NCBI GenBank assembly: GCA_020465985.1
Contig: JAANYP010009682.1
Coordinates: 33,204 to 97,203 of the forward strand
Direction of reading: 5' to 3'
Source: Centrapalus pauciflorus
Lineage: Eukaryota > Streptophyta > Magnoliopsida > Asterales > Asteraceae
Length of the DNA: 64,000 bases
Shown piece by piece: positions 35,608 to 47,974 of this stretch (position 1 is the first letter of the stretch; every line of letters begins with the position of its first letter). The position numbers and the translations under genes are program-made. The notes beneath the pieces were generated by a model. It searched no databases. It was not told the DNA's origin and worked only from the letters and a program-made list of their open reading frames with translations.

Positions 35608-36117
35608 ATTAATGCAAAAAAATGCCAAAATTAAATATTTTTGTGATCAAAACCTCAAATTAACCATTTTTTCATTGCACAAAAACCAATAACGGACTAA
35701 AACTAATCAAAATTAGGTTTATGATTAATAGTTAAAACTTACCAAATTGACTAAAACTTTCAAAAAACAATGACTTGCACCGTAATAAACTGGTTGCAAT
35801 CTGCTGATCAACCTTTAGTCGCCGACAAACATTCTTTCTAACGAACTCATTTGTCTGTGTTTTATGATTCAAATCCAAATTTTTTTTTGTTGATTTCTTT
35901 GTTCAAATCTATGTTTTTTTTGTTAAAATTTACTTTTTTTGATAAAATTCCGGAGGTCATTGGTGACTAGCTTGTCAACGATGGACTGTGAGTTTTAACC
36001 GGTAAAATTTCATTTTCGTGAGATTTTACCGGTTAAAATTTTTTTTTATAATGAAAAATGATCAATGATTTTTATCATAAAAATAATAGAACTTGATAAT
36101 TTTTAGCATAAATATCT
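35608..36117. mobile_element. Mutator-type MITE (AAAAAACC family) in the duplication
   Basis: Related to the element at 49562-50023: both contain AACAATGACTTG, GGTTGCAATCTGCT/GCTTGCAATCTACT and AAATCTATGTTTTTTTT. Ends are GGAAATTAATGCAAAAAAAT and, inverted, AGATATTTATGC. The downstream duplicate lacks it at this point, which supports insertion after duplication. TSD degenerate. Confidence 0.6.
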
Positions 36118-36399
36118 CTGAATAAAAGTGAAGTTGGTTGCATGTTTTTATGTTCATTTTCTTTTTGTTATTGATAGGGAATTGTCTTGGAAGTTGGAAC
36201 CATGTGAATATGTTCATTCCTGTTCAATTTTACGGTTTAAATTAATGCAATTTCTTTATTCATCATGCTCTAATTTCTCATTCATCAATTTTGACACGAT
36301 ACCCGAAACAGAAAACCATTGACCTTCAAAGATATCCGCAATTGGATGAGATGACCACATATTATATATACATACGTTTTTGTAATCTTCTACTTCAAC

Positions 36400-37862
36400 G
36401 AAAACTTCCCACTTGGCCAACCATGGTTGGTTGGGTTTTTCTTTCTTCTTTTTTTTTTAAACTTTCCTAATTCTTGTTTTTAATGTTGGTTTTTATTTTT
36501 AATTTTAAAATTTTCCTATTCTTTTTATTCTTTTTTTAATTTTGGTTTTTTTTAATTTTAAAATTTTTATCTTTTTTTTTAATTTTAAACATTTCATAAT
36601 ACATTCTTATATTTGTGTTATCTTTTATTGAACGAATTTATTTTAATAAATTTTTGTTTAACCTCTTTTAACATTTATTATTACGATATTTTTATTACAC
36701 ATTTAAAATTACGATTTTAATTATACATATGTTTGAAGTTATCTTTTGAATCTATTATGTTATGTTTAATTGTATGAAAAACACTTTATTAATTCAAATG
36801 CACGATACAAAATTCTAATTCAATTGTTTTATAATTAAAATGGAACTATTTAGTATTAATTTTTTTTTTTGTAAATATGATCATGTATAACATTTAACGT
36901 TCAAACAATTCAAACAAAGAGTGATATTGAAAAGCTGATATTTCATAAAACAATACAAATGCTATTGTCTTATAATTGATTTTCTAGATTTTGCAATCCT
37001 AAAATTACAAACAATGTCTTATTAAATCGGATCGGAACCATAAATAACTAATTAAATATTCATAACCATAATATGAAATTTTAACATTAAATCGTCAATT
37101 TAATTTGTTGGTTTTCCAACCAAATCAAAAAAAATTTATAACGGTTGGGATCAACCAACCACATTTTTTTTGTTAATTTTAAATTTAATATATTCATAAC
37201 ACACCATTATCTTAGTGTTATCTTTTGTTTAACCATTTTATTTTAATAAATTTTCGTGTAGTACTCTTTTAACATTTATTATTACAACATTTTTTTACAC
37301 ACTTAAAATTATGATTTTATTTGTACTTATATTTGGAGTTGTCTTTTGAAACTATTATGTTATGTTTAATTGTATGAAAAAGACTTTATCATTCAAATGC
37401 ACGATACAAATTCTAATGCAATTGTTTTATAATTAAAATGTAACTATTTAATTACATTTTTTTATTAAATATGATTGTGTATAACATTGAACATTACTAT
37501 TATAACGTTGACAAACCCTAATCGATGTATTAGAGAAATTACCGTTATAAACTTTTTTGATTTGATTGTGAAACCAACAAATAATATTGACGATTAAATC
37601 TGATCAATGTCAAATTTTCATGTTATGGTTATGAATATTTAATTAGTTTATTTTGGTTCCGATCCGATTTAGTAAGACATTGTTTAAAATTTTAGCATTG
37701 CAAAATCTAGAAAATCAACTAACTGTATCATTTGTCTTGCTTTTTGAAATATCAGCTTTTCAATTTCAATTTTTGTTTGAATTGTTTGAAAAATATTTTT
37801 CTTTATTTATTTCTGTAAGTAATATTTTAATCCCGCAGCAACGCACGGGTGTCAATGACTTG
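36400..37862. mobile_element. Foldback / Helitron-end composite
   Basis: Two direct repeats (about 36595-36870 and 37185-37460) share ATTGTATGAAAAA and ATGCACGATACAAA. Two inverted arms (about 36900-37100 and 37585-37790) share CGGATCGGAACC and GAAAAGCTGATATTTC. The right edge has CCCGCAGCAACGCACGGG followed by CTTGT, like a Helitron 3' hairpin end. No coding capacity. Element class uncertain. Confidence 0.5.
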
Positions 37863-38606
37863 TTATTAATTATATATAAAATAAAAATAAGGCAATTAAA
37901 GCCTTAAAGATTTGTATTTTTTAAAAGGCTAACATATACAAGTGTCTAATCTTATAATAGAAATAATAATAAATTTCTAATTGAGATTTCAACGATAACA
38001 ATTTAAAGGCGGCTGGTTTTGCATTTGAAAAAGTGCTACAACATTTTGAAACCTAATAATCATATTATTGTTGTAACAAAAACTACGGCTGAAAGTTTAA
38101 TGTTTGGATTAACTTATGTTGTTGTTTATCACAATTATTAAATAAACAATTTTAAGTGTTTTGATTTACGTTTTAAACTTGTAAAATTACGAAAAAGAAC
38201 ATTTGTATATAATTATGAATTTTCTTAAGTTAATATGTGTTTTAGCTTATAACATAATATTTTTTATTTATAATTATTTATCAATAAACATTCTAATAAT
38301 TTTTTCGACAAAAAAATTAATTTTAAAATATAATAATTTATAATAGTACAATTTAAAAAAATAAAAAATTATAAGAAAAATACAATAACATAAAAAAGAG
38401 TAAAAAATACTCAAATTTCAAATACAAACAAGTAGTTGAAACGCGACAATACAATACTAGCATAATATTTTTAATTGGATCGCATTAAATCTCTTGCCAT
38501 CAAATCTCTTACTCTACTCATGTATAAACCAATGGTCCTCATAAAAATTGAATATAACATAATGATATTGTTTTTTTCGTACAATTCCATATATAAGTTA
38601 TTAACA
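37863..38606. other. AT-rich spacer, nothing recognised
   Basis: No open frame, splice pattern or terminal repeat found. Confidence 0.5.
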
Positions 38607-38608
38607 CC

Positions 38609-39127
38609 ATGGTTGTTAAGATCGCGAGTAAGATCGTAGGATCGTTCGATCCTACGATCCTATCAAGTGATTTCGAGCAGGATCGATGTAGATCGTTTTA
38701 TAGCAAGATCAGACGTAGGATCGTTGGATCGGTCACCGATCCGATCCTACCTTTTACTCGGTCTGGACCCTTTTAACCAGATTCTTGGGGTATCGTTTAC
38801 CAATCCGATCCAACCTTTTACCTAAATCCAATAATTTCATCCATTATGATAGTGAGTCAAAGTATAGGATGTATAATTAGTTGACATATTTTAAATGACC
38901 ATAAATATTTCAAACATGAATGTACGTTGTTTCCCGACCAATTTCTCGTATAAATTTTTCTTTTTGAAGTGTTATATAATTTTTAATATAAAATCACAAA
39001 TTATGGTACGTAGGAAAAAAAATAAAAAGTAATAATTTTGTGGTAGGATGTTACGATCCCGATCCTACGATCACGATTTGCAGAGACGAAAACGATCCTA
39101 AGCAATATCTCGATTTTGACAACATTG
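38609..39127. mobile_element. TIR element rich in GATCGTAGGATCG (candidate hAT-like)
   Basis: Left end ATGGTTGTTAAGATCGCGAG and right end, inverted, ATGTTGTCAAAATCGAGA form imperfect TIRs. The termini carry clustered GATCCTACGATC palindromes. Flanks TTAACACC and TCAACACC are near-identical 8-mers, which fits hAT, but the exact border is uncertain. Confidence 0.45.
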
Positions 39128-39197
39128 ATCAACACCTTAACTATTTCTAAATTAATGGTTTCATAATATTAGATTATTAGATTATTTTCGCTGTTCA

Positions 39198-39228
<31 letters not shown>

Positions 39229-39798
39229 GATTGTTTTTAATATTTATATTATTTAGTATATAATTAACTACATTGCTTTTGTTCGATATTTAATATATTT
39301 TGTCTTATAGAAAATCAAATATATAATTATAATCATATTATTTTTATCTACAATTCGATATAGAATTATTTTTCTTCTTTCGTACTTCTAAAATTTTCTT
39401 TTCTTTTTTTGACTATATCAAAAAAGTTTTCTTTTTCAATCCTCTGATCGAGAAACGTGAGCTTATAAAATTAGGGATGTGAAATGATCCAAAATCGAAA
39501 CGATTTAACAAGAATCGGAAAATTAAAAATACCAGTTCCGAGGATGTTAAAAATTGTAAAATCGAAACTAACCAAGAACCAAAAATTATTAATTAAAAAC
39601 TAGAATAGGTTCAAAATAGTTAGGTCTAGCTATACAATAATTAACCTAATTTTAATCTTGAAACATAAAATTAATGAAGTGCATAGATCAATAGTACACA
39701 ACTAGACGTAAATTTTAATAAAATAGATGATGACAATCTACTGATCTAGAATATTATTCCTCATCAAAATGTTTTCTCCAAACACCATCTCCATACAC

Positions 39799-39806
39799 TA
39801 TAAATA
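39799..39806 (+). promoter_or_regulatory. TATA box of the upstream germin-like copy
   Basis: TATAAATA about 119 bp before the ATG, within promoter sequence that is conserved with the downstream copy. Confidence 0.7.
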
Positions 39807-39917
39807 CAACCATCTTTCATCTCACTCAAACTCACTTTTCTAATAATAATTACTTCACTTTTCTGATTCAAAGTGAGAAAGGGTTTATTTATATATTCTG
39901 AGTCATCAAGATTTGCT

Positions 39918-40568
39918 ATGGCTGCTAGTGGTTATTATGGTTTAGTGATTAGCATGATAATGGCCATTTTCTTGGCTTCATTTGTGTCTGCAGATCCTGA
40001 CTTGCTTCAAGATGTTTGTGTTGCAGATCTTGCATCAGGTACTTCAATTCATTTTCATGCATCTTTTTTAGTTTTTTAAATTGATCACGTGGGTAAAATT
40101 TAAACTAACGAACGAATGAACAAACGCACACAGGAACACTTTATGTGTTTCTGTCAATGCTATCTAAATCTACGAGCAAGAATGAGTAGAGTTGAAACCC
40201 TAACGATTGATTACAATTCATAGGTCAAAATGGGTCGAGCCCAGCTACTTTACAAGTCCATACTGCCCGGCTCTCAACCTACTCTAAACACTTATCACTA
40301 CAAGAAAATAGGGTTTTAGCGGCGACAAAGGTCGCTGCTAATGCCTATGTTTGTCGCTGCTAATGCCTTTAGCGGCGACATGTCGCTGCTAAAAAGTCGC
40401 TGCTATTGCTTTAACACTAAAAGTCGAGTGTCGCTGCTATTTGTGTCGCTGCTAAAGCCTGTCGCCACTATTGCCTGTTGTCGCTGCTAATAGCGTCGCT
40501 GATAATACTTATATTTTTTTTTTTATAATTTTTTAGTAATTAATAATAAACCTGCTATATTTAATATA

Positions 40569-40635
<67 letters not shown>

Positions 40636-42467
40636 AACCTGCTATTTTGTTTAAATATATACAATACGTGCTACAAAATTCATAATAATATATATATACA
40701 CAAACAACGTACGTTACAATAACGTTTGTTACATAATTAGCTAAAACATTAATAATCTAATCATTATCTTCGTTGTCGTCGTTGTCTTCGTCATGCTCGT
40801 CGTTATCGTTTTGAGTACTGAACTTTCGATAGAGTTCCATCATCGCATCTTTAAATTGAGGGTTGTTATAGACAGCATCGAAATTTTCCGGCTACAAAAT
40901 ATATACATATATACATTAGCTCTCATCGAAATTGGTGTATAAGAACTAGATATAACTAATATCAGCCCATCATCATCAATTACAAGTATATATGTCTCAT
41001 ACTAACTTATCAAGACTCGTTACAACTGTTTATAGCAAATACCGAGTTATACAAACAACTACACATACTAATTAACACTAAAAATACATAAAGATAAAAA
41101 CACTAATTACACAAAATACATACAAATACACACACTAATACCCAGAATACATACAAATAAACACACAACACTATATACAAAAAAAATACATACCTTGCAG
41201 AGACTCAGAGCGACGGCGGCGAGAGAGACTACCGGCGGCGAGAGAGATACCGGCGGCGAGTGTGGGTAACGGCGGGAGAAAGAGAAAGACGAGATCAGAG
41301 ACACCTAACACACCAATACACACACATTACACATATTTACCTAAAAAATACACAAAATACAAGGATTACCTTAAAAAATCGCAACCGGTAGCAAGAAGGT
41401 GAAAAAAATCGCTGGAGGAGGAATGGGGCTGCAGTAGGTGAAAAGTGTGGGAGATGAAAAGTGAAAAAAGGGTGAAAAGAGGGCGGCAGTATCAGGCGCG
41501 TTTTTTTAAGGTATTAGCGGCGACAATATGTCGCTGCTAAAGCCTTTAGCGGCGACATGTGTCCGCTTTTTTTAGGTGTCGCTGCTAATGCCCATGTCGC
41601 TGCTAAAGGGCGTCGCTGCTATTGACCATTTTTCTTGTAGTGTATCCTATGAAATTCAACTTTTGTGTCGGTCGATGTTCATTCGAATCACCAATTAAGT
41701 CACGTTTGACATGTTTCAAACACCATAATCATGCATAAAATTACGAAATGAACAAAACCCATTTTAAATTTTGAGACCAAAAAACAACTTTTCTGTGTTG
41801 ATTTTGAGATATAATTCATCAAATTCTTGGTCTAATAATTGTGGAAAAGGTGTAGAAAAACATGAAGTCAATGTATATATCTTTTAGTAGTTGTTGATGT
41901 CTTAGAAAAATAAGCTAGCTCGCATTTTCTTGCCTTCTTTGTTACTTTGGTGGACTCACATTTATTAATTTCTCTTAATTGGGCAAATTTAAGATTTGAC
42001 TTGATGAAATTATAGTTGTTAAATAATATGTTGTACTAAAACCAGGTGTAAAGTTGAATGGATTTCCTTGCAAAAGCAACATCTCAGCAGACAATTTCTT
42101 CTTTACGGGGTTAGCCAAGCCCGGGCTAACCAACAACACGTTTGGTGCAACAGTTACACCCGCATCAGTCCAACAAATCCCTGGGCTAAACACACTGGGC
42201 GTGTCAATGGCTCGCATTGATTACGCCCCTGGTGGTATTAACCCACCACACACCCACCCACGAGCCACCGAGATAGTGTTTGTGCTCGAGGGAGATTTGG
42301 AAGTCGGATTCATAACCACAGAAAACAAACTTTTTTCCAAGACAATTAAGACAGGTGAAATCTTTACGTTCCCTCGAGGCTTGATTCATTTCCAGATAAA
42401 CAACGGAAAAGTTCCTGCGGCTGTTATTGTCGGCTTCAATAAAAACATATTTTTTATATTATTATAG
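39918..42467 (+). pseudogene. Germin-like protein gene, upstream copy, C-terminally truncated
   Basis: Exon 1 39918-40038 encodes a signal peptide and the start of the mature protein (ADPDLLQDVCVADLASG). Exon 2 42046-42467 starts at the same phase as in the intact copy (VKLNGFPCKSN). Both germin boxes are kept (HTHPRATE and FPRGLIHFQINNG), including all four metal ligands. Homology stops at about 42439 (VGFN): the frame then runs through unrelated AT-rich DNA (KNIFFILL) to a stop, giving 180 residues. The last 48 or so residues of the intact copy are missing, including the C-terminal helices used for hexamer packing. A 1,347-bp CACTA element sits in the intron. The ATG at 39918 is chosen over an in-frame upstream one (39873) because it matches the downstream copy and starts the signal peptide. 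Probably a pseudogene, although transcription is possible. Confidence 0.85.
40296..41642. mobile_element. Non-autonomous CACTA (En/Spm) element in the germin-like intron, 1,347 bp
   Basis: Perfect 13-bp TIR CACTACAAGAAAA at both ends and a 3-bp TSD TAT (40293-40295, 41643-41645). Both subterminal regions repeat GTCGCTGCTAA and GCGGCGACA motifs in both orientations, as expected for transposase-binding arrays. A minus-strand stretch at about 40890-40765 reads AMMELYRKFSTQNDNDEHDE and may be the remnant of a transposase C-terminal exon. It contains a TA microsatellite at about 40574-40630. No intact transposase. Confidence 0.93.
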
Positions 42468-45400
42468 GCACACATTGTATTTGATTTATCTATAACAAAA
42501 TTTAAACGAAAAATGGATTATGAACTTATTTTATTGTGTTTCGAATTTCATATATTTAGTTTTTTTTAAATAATGATTAGTTAAAGATAAATGAAAATGT
42601 AATTTGATATGTTTCTATTATTGGTAAAAAGTTAAAAGTCGGTGCTATTATTGGTAAAAATGTAACACGATTCTATTATTGGTAAAAAGATAAAGTTGTT
42701 GGTATTAATGGATAATAACCTGCCATAGCAGGTTTCCAGGTCAAAAATTGGTATAATCGGTAAAAAAAAAAAATACAAAAGGTGTTTATATTAAAGATAA
42801 AAATAAATAATTTGGGTATAAACGGTAATATTACAAAAAGTTGTAGCTATTTTTGGCATATAAGCCTAATTAAATATCCTAAAAGTAATCATCGTGCGTA
42901 TGTTATTGAATTATTTTTTTTAATAATACTTTAATTAAGAGAATATTAAACTTTAAAAAAATGACTCATGCAAACTACAATTCCCTTAAATATACACATT
43001 TTTCTATGTGAAATATGAATATGGTTTGTAAATCTTTAAGAAAAAGAAAGTTTCTGGATATTTAGTGGCGCCTGATTACTCAAACATAGGACCTGTTCCA
43101 ACTTCCAACTATTACAATGAAATTCCCACATTAGAAGAATTATTAATTTTCGAGTTTGATGCCAATTAAGAAACAATGCATGCATTTACTTAGTTACAGG
43201 AATAGGATTGTTAATGATAGTTTAATTGGTGAATTTCATGTACAAGAGTATAATATCTACTTTTCACAATGACCATGGACATAAAAAGACAATTGAGATT
43301 TATGATACAAAGATCTCTAGCGATAACGATATTCTAACAATTTGTTAATAATAAATAAAATTAAGTTTAATCGTCATACGCAATAAAGATACAAACATGA
43401 TAGTAAATGTTGCTTATAAGCATTTATAAAGATCAAGTACAAAAAATGATAGTAAGACAAATATAATCGTCATACGCAATAAAGATACAAAAAAAGATAC
43501 CAAGCTTATGATCCTTCTTATGGGCATAGTTTGCAAGCCTTCATGAGAAAGAACCACAAAAAACTTGTGGGCATGCATACTGAAACAAACACTCACCCCA
43601 ACAGGCAATTAAAAATTAACTTATGTGTAGAAACTGGTTTGACAATTGTCAAATTATCTCTTGATGAAATGGTAGCCAAACATATACAACAAATGAAGAC
43701 TACAACTCATGTCAAAACTTCCATCTCATTGACCCTGAGCATGTTTTAGGACAACCATTAGAATTAAAAAAATTCCCACTTGAAATGCATCCATAAAATT
43801 AAAACACTTGCTTTATACAGATAGGATGCACATAAAAAATAGACAACAGCCCACACCACTACAAAGTTGCTGTAAAAAATGTTGCAGAAAACAACACTAA
43901 ATGTCATTCAATATTTTAGCAAAACACAGTGAAAATGGCTAAATATACGGTATAATTTTAAGCAGAGATAACAAAGATTTAGGGCTGAGAAATAACTATT
44001 AAGAACTTGCACTTCCTAGACCTAGACTAATACGGTTATAGAAATTAAAATAAATCATACAACTTCATTGTCATCAAAAGAATTTTTTGCTTATTAAACA
44101 AATACAGAACTCAATGGCATAAGTAGAGTACGAGAGGCACATGATCATCATTGTGGACTCGCAGAAAGAAGATGAAGAACCATGGATCAATCACTTTTTT
44201 AGGTAATCTTCCAATGACATAGACGGAAACACAATCTCTAAATATTTTAACAAAACAAAGAGCTAGATGAAAATTGCAGCAAGTACAGTTAAAGAAGTTT
44301 GATACTAATATTATTGTCTCACCTGTTTTTATGTCAAAGCAGCAGTAGAAGTGACACCCATCGAAGCAGCAAAAATCCTTAATTGTTTTTCATAAAAGCT
44401 CAATTAGATACAAAAAGCAGTAACAAAAATATAAGCATAAACCATAGGTGTTATAAACAAAGGTATCCACTGAACTATAGCATAAACAAAAGACTTCGTT
44501 CATGAGGGGCTAATAACTCGACTTTATTTATCAGAAGAAGACCAAAGTCACATAAAATTTTGAACCCATGAAGATCAGCACGTTCTTCAGACTTGAGGAT
44601 TACAACAAATTGTATGATGAAGTTGTCCCTGGATCAACTACAAGGCAGTCTTTATTCTAACCTTTTGAGAGTAGTAAAAGCTATTATAAAAGAGTTATGT
44701 AGGTTAAATATGTTTTAGCATGCAAACAAATTAGTTCCTACAATAACAATTCTTTGAATGGTCATCCTCTAATATATTTTCGAGCCTCTCAAAGCAGAAC
44801 CAATCTCTTACCTGTAAATCTATTACCAACGACAAATTACTAAAAGTCTACCTTTGAATTTTAAAGATCTTAAAAAAAAAACAAATTAAAACTCCACTTT
44901 ACCTCTTCTTCCTTCTTTTCAACGCTAGCAGCCACTGAGGCTAGTAAAACAATGTGTATTAAAAGCTCATGTATCAACACTACTTTGATTAATCATTAAA
45001 AGTTTGTCTTGGAACAAGTATCAACTAAATATTACATGACTATGCTTCTTCCAGCCCTTGCATTGATGAGATTCCTGCCCTTGCATTGATGAGAGAAAGT
45101 TTGTTTTGGAACAAGCATCAACTAAAATATTAAAAACTCATGTTAATACTTGAACCATGGTTCCACATCATATCAATTTTTCAAAGTTTTGAAACAATTT
45201 TACGAGATTACAAAGAGAGAAGCACATAAATTAATGAGAGAAAGTTTAACTTACAATAGAAGCAGATCAATTCTCGAGTTGGAAGCACATATAGATTGAA
45301 TTTTGGTGTAGATGTTCACCGGTGCATATCAGTGGTAAAGATCGATCATGATTCATGTAGATCGTTTCGGTTTTTCATTGCTGCAGAATTAGTATGTAAG

Positions 45401-47149
45401 CGGGACCATCAATGATGAAATTTCAATCAAGATATCGATTATATACCAATTTTGGGTGTGTTTTGCGAAGATGGTGTGTCCATCCAGATTCTTACACATA
45501 GAACAGATTTAAAACACCTATAAATATTAGATGCCAAGAACCAAAAGAAATCACAAATCAAAACACATACGAAGTTTCTTGATCGAATATGAAACATATG
45601 TTGTAAATGTCAAAATTATCCAAGAGATTCAACTTGTTCATGAATGCATATATTAATAACTTCAAACTTAAAGTAAATAAAAATAATCACGTACCATCAA
45701 TGGAGGGAATTGCACATGCCATAGAACCGGAGAAAGTGCAGTTGCAGCCGAGCTGATTGTGTAAATGGAGTTTGTGTGGGTGTTTGATTCTGAAAAATGC
45801 TTCACACAATGCAGAAACTCCAAATCTTTCAACCACCCTCCTCAAGAGAACCCCCAAAATAATTACAGATCAATCCAGAAAAATAGGAAAACAACGCAGA
45901 AACTAACTATTTACAAGCTTCCTCCGTCTGGAATTTGGAAAACTTTTACCCTCCGTCTGCAATTGATAAACTCATTTACAAGCTTCCTCACTGCCAAATT
46001 CTGAATACTTCAATCAACGCCGGTTCGTGTCAAACCCGAATACCCTCCATCGCTGCTAGAGACCGATGACGACAAATCCTCAGTCTATTTAAGCAAAGCC
46101 GCAACCTATTCTAGATACAAAAACAAAAGAATCATTGGGAACACAATGAAGACAAGCATTCAGTGTATTCAAATTACTCACAGAAAAATCATTATTCGAA
46201 ATTCCAATCTCACCATTCTAAGAAGCCACCGATATGCCTCCTCCTCCTCTACCACCGTCTACTAATTGGCGGCCCGATTATGATATGGAAGAAGGAGAGA
46301 TTGGGGGAAGAAGATGGTGTTGATGTCGGGGGGAAGAAGACAACAGATTCTCAAAATTGTCTGTTCGAATTCCCCTCACTTTGTTTCATTACTCTTGTGA
46401 ATCCAAAAGCTACATCAAACTTCTTTGTAGTTACCATCAGTAGCTGAGTTGACAGGAATTTGATATGAAAATTAACTATTTCGTGTTCGATCAACCCCTT
46501 GCTATGGCCGCATGAGCGAGTTCTCTATTGCACAATGCACATTGCAGGCATTTGAGAAAGGAAGAGATGCTTTGGTAAAAGACAGATTGCAGGCATTAGA
46601 GAAAGGAAGAGACGTCTTGGTAAAAGAAAGAGACGTTTGGGGAAAGTAAAGGAGACGATTTATGATAAGTCTGTAGAATATCTTTTGTCTTTTTGTGTAC
46701 AAATTAGTGGTACTAAATGCATTAAAGAGTTGTACATCATGCTTTAAAAGTTGTAAGTCTTAAAATTCAAGATTGTGTATTAGTTGATTGTACCTTATGC
46801 ATTAATAATTGTAAAAGCCTAAATGCTTTATAAGTAGTAGAGATAGAGATAATAGAACATGAAATATGAAAATTAAAACTTTTAAATTCACTCAAAGTTT
46901 CTTTCACTTTTTATGTCGACCTAAAATTGCATGTGATTTAAAAACAATTCTAATTTGACAATTCAAATGATTAATTTTGAGTATTAATTTCTTATTGATC
47001 ATTAATTTCTTGAAACTAACTATATACCATTAAAAGTATTATAAAATATAATATGCACGCATAATGTTTTGTCATTCATGAACATCTGCTCTACCAATTA
47101 AAATTTAGTCGCAAGGATCAATTTCCTATTTAAAACTTGAGTTATTATT
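42468..47149. other. Unassigned DNA between the germin-like copies
   Basis: No gene model could be supported over 4.7 kb. Seen: three CTATTATTGGTAAAAA repeats at 42616-42690; a minus-strand coding-like stretch (about 44225-44105) reading VYVIGRLPKKVIDPWFFI; a local duplication of TTGGAACAAGNATCAACTAAA at 45008 and 45105 with CCCTTGCATTGATGAG; and repeated AGAAAGGAAGAGA at 46550-46640. GC-richer leader-like DNA occurs at 46020-46340. It may hold a decayed transposon or a non-coding transcript. Confidence 0.4.
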
Positions 47150-47974
47150 GAAAAAACCCTATAAACTTTTCTAATTTTCACGAGTAAGTCCCAAAATTTT
47201 TATTTTCGGTTCACTACAAGAAAAGTGTCATTTAGTGACACATGCTTTTAGTGACACAAACATAAGTGTCACTATATCTTACTTTTAGTGACACTTATAA
47301 AAAGAGTAGGTAAAGAACAATCTTTTACCCACACTTTTTCTTTTTTAGTGACACAAAAAATTTGTCACAAAATACTTGAGGCCTATACCCACATACTTTT
47401 TTAGTCACTAAATATCAATACCTACTCCACTTTTACTCACTCTTTCTATTGTGTAGGTAAAAGATTTTGATATCTATAGTGACATTTTTTTATGAAAAAA
47501 AGAGTGGGTAAAAGTGGAGTAGGTATAGATATTTAGTGACTAAAAAAGTATGTGGGCATAGACCTCAAGTATTTTGTGACAAAATTTTTGTGTCACTAAA
47601 AAAGAAAAGGTGTGTGTAAAAGATTGTTCTTTACCTACTCTTTTTATAACTGTCACTAAAAGTAAGATATAGTGACACTTATTTTTGTGTCACTAAAAGT
47701 ATGTGTCACTAAATGACACTTTTTTTGTAGTGGTTGTTTAAGTCCCTAAACTATTTTGTATTATTCAAAAGTATATATTTTTACCAGCTACCGGATGGGT
47801 AGGTAAAACACAACCAATAAAATAAAAACTTTAGGAATTTAATCGCTAAAACATGTAAAGATAATGAGTTTTTTTAATAAGACAAAAATAGTTAAGGGAC
47901 TTAAACAATCAGAAAAAAAAGTTTAGGGACTTAATCACAAAACTAAAAAAAGTTTATGAGGCTTTTTTAATATT
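47150..47974. mobile_element. TIR element (AAAAAACC-type) hosting a nested CACTA element
   Basis: Left ATTGAAAAAACCCTATAAAC and right, inverted, ATTAAAAAAGCCTCATAAAC. Both continue into matching TTTAAGTCCCTAAACTATTTT further inside. The centre is interrupted by the CACTA element at 47212-47732. Outer TSD not resolved. Confidence 0.65.
47212..47732. mobile_element. CACTA-type MITE forming a near-perfect 521-bp hairpin
   Basis: Ends CACTACAAGAAAAGTGTC and, inverted, CACTACAAAAAAAGTGTC. 3-bp TSD GTT (47209-47211, 47733-47735). The two halves are reverse complements over almost their full length: TTTAGTGACACA, AGAGTAGGTAAAGAACAATC and TTTGTCACAAAATACTTGAG all recur inverted. A transcript would fold into a single stem of about 240 bp. 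Confidence 0.92.

Larger units (their letters stand above)
35440..42440. repeat. Segmental duplication, upstream copy
   Basis: Blocks here match 48920-52070 in the same order: 35490-35570 with 48945-49390, 36118-36350 with 49427-49560 plus 50025-50085, 39600-40080 with 50450-50960, and 41890-42440 with 51540-52070. Differences are mainly insertions: a MITE at 35608, Helitron-like and foldback DNA at 36400-39130, and CACTA at 40296. Confidence 0.8.

Noticed and set aside
34203..37862. One 3.7-kb Helitron spanning both Helitron-like ends
   Set aside because: It would enclose 35440-36370, which belongs to the germin-locus duplication, so two separate elements fit better.
41107..41304. 65-aa minus-strand frame in the CACTA element
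   Set aside because: Ser/Val/Cys-rich, lies in subterminal repeat DNA, no splice or homology support.
45690..45760. Possible minus-strand first exon (MACAIPSIDG followed by a GTACGT donor)
   Set aside because: No compatible downstream exon was found and the peptide is too short to judge.
43860..46435. Possible CACTA element from CACTACAAAG at about 43858 to TTTGTAGT at about 46427
   Set aside because: The right end lacks the terminal G in context, the TIR match stops after a few bases and the 3-bp flanks differ.
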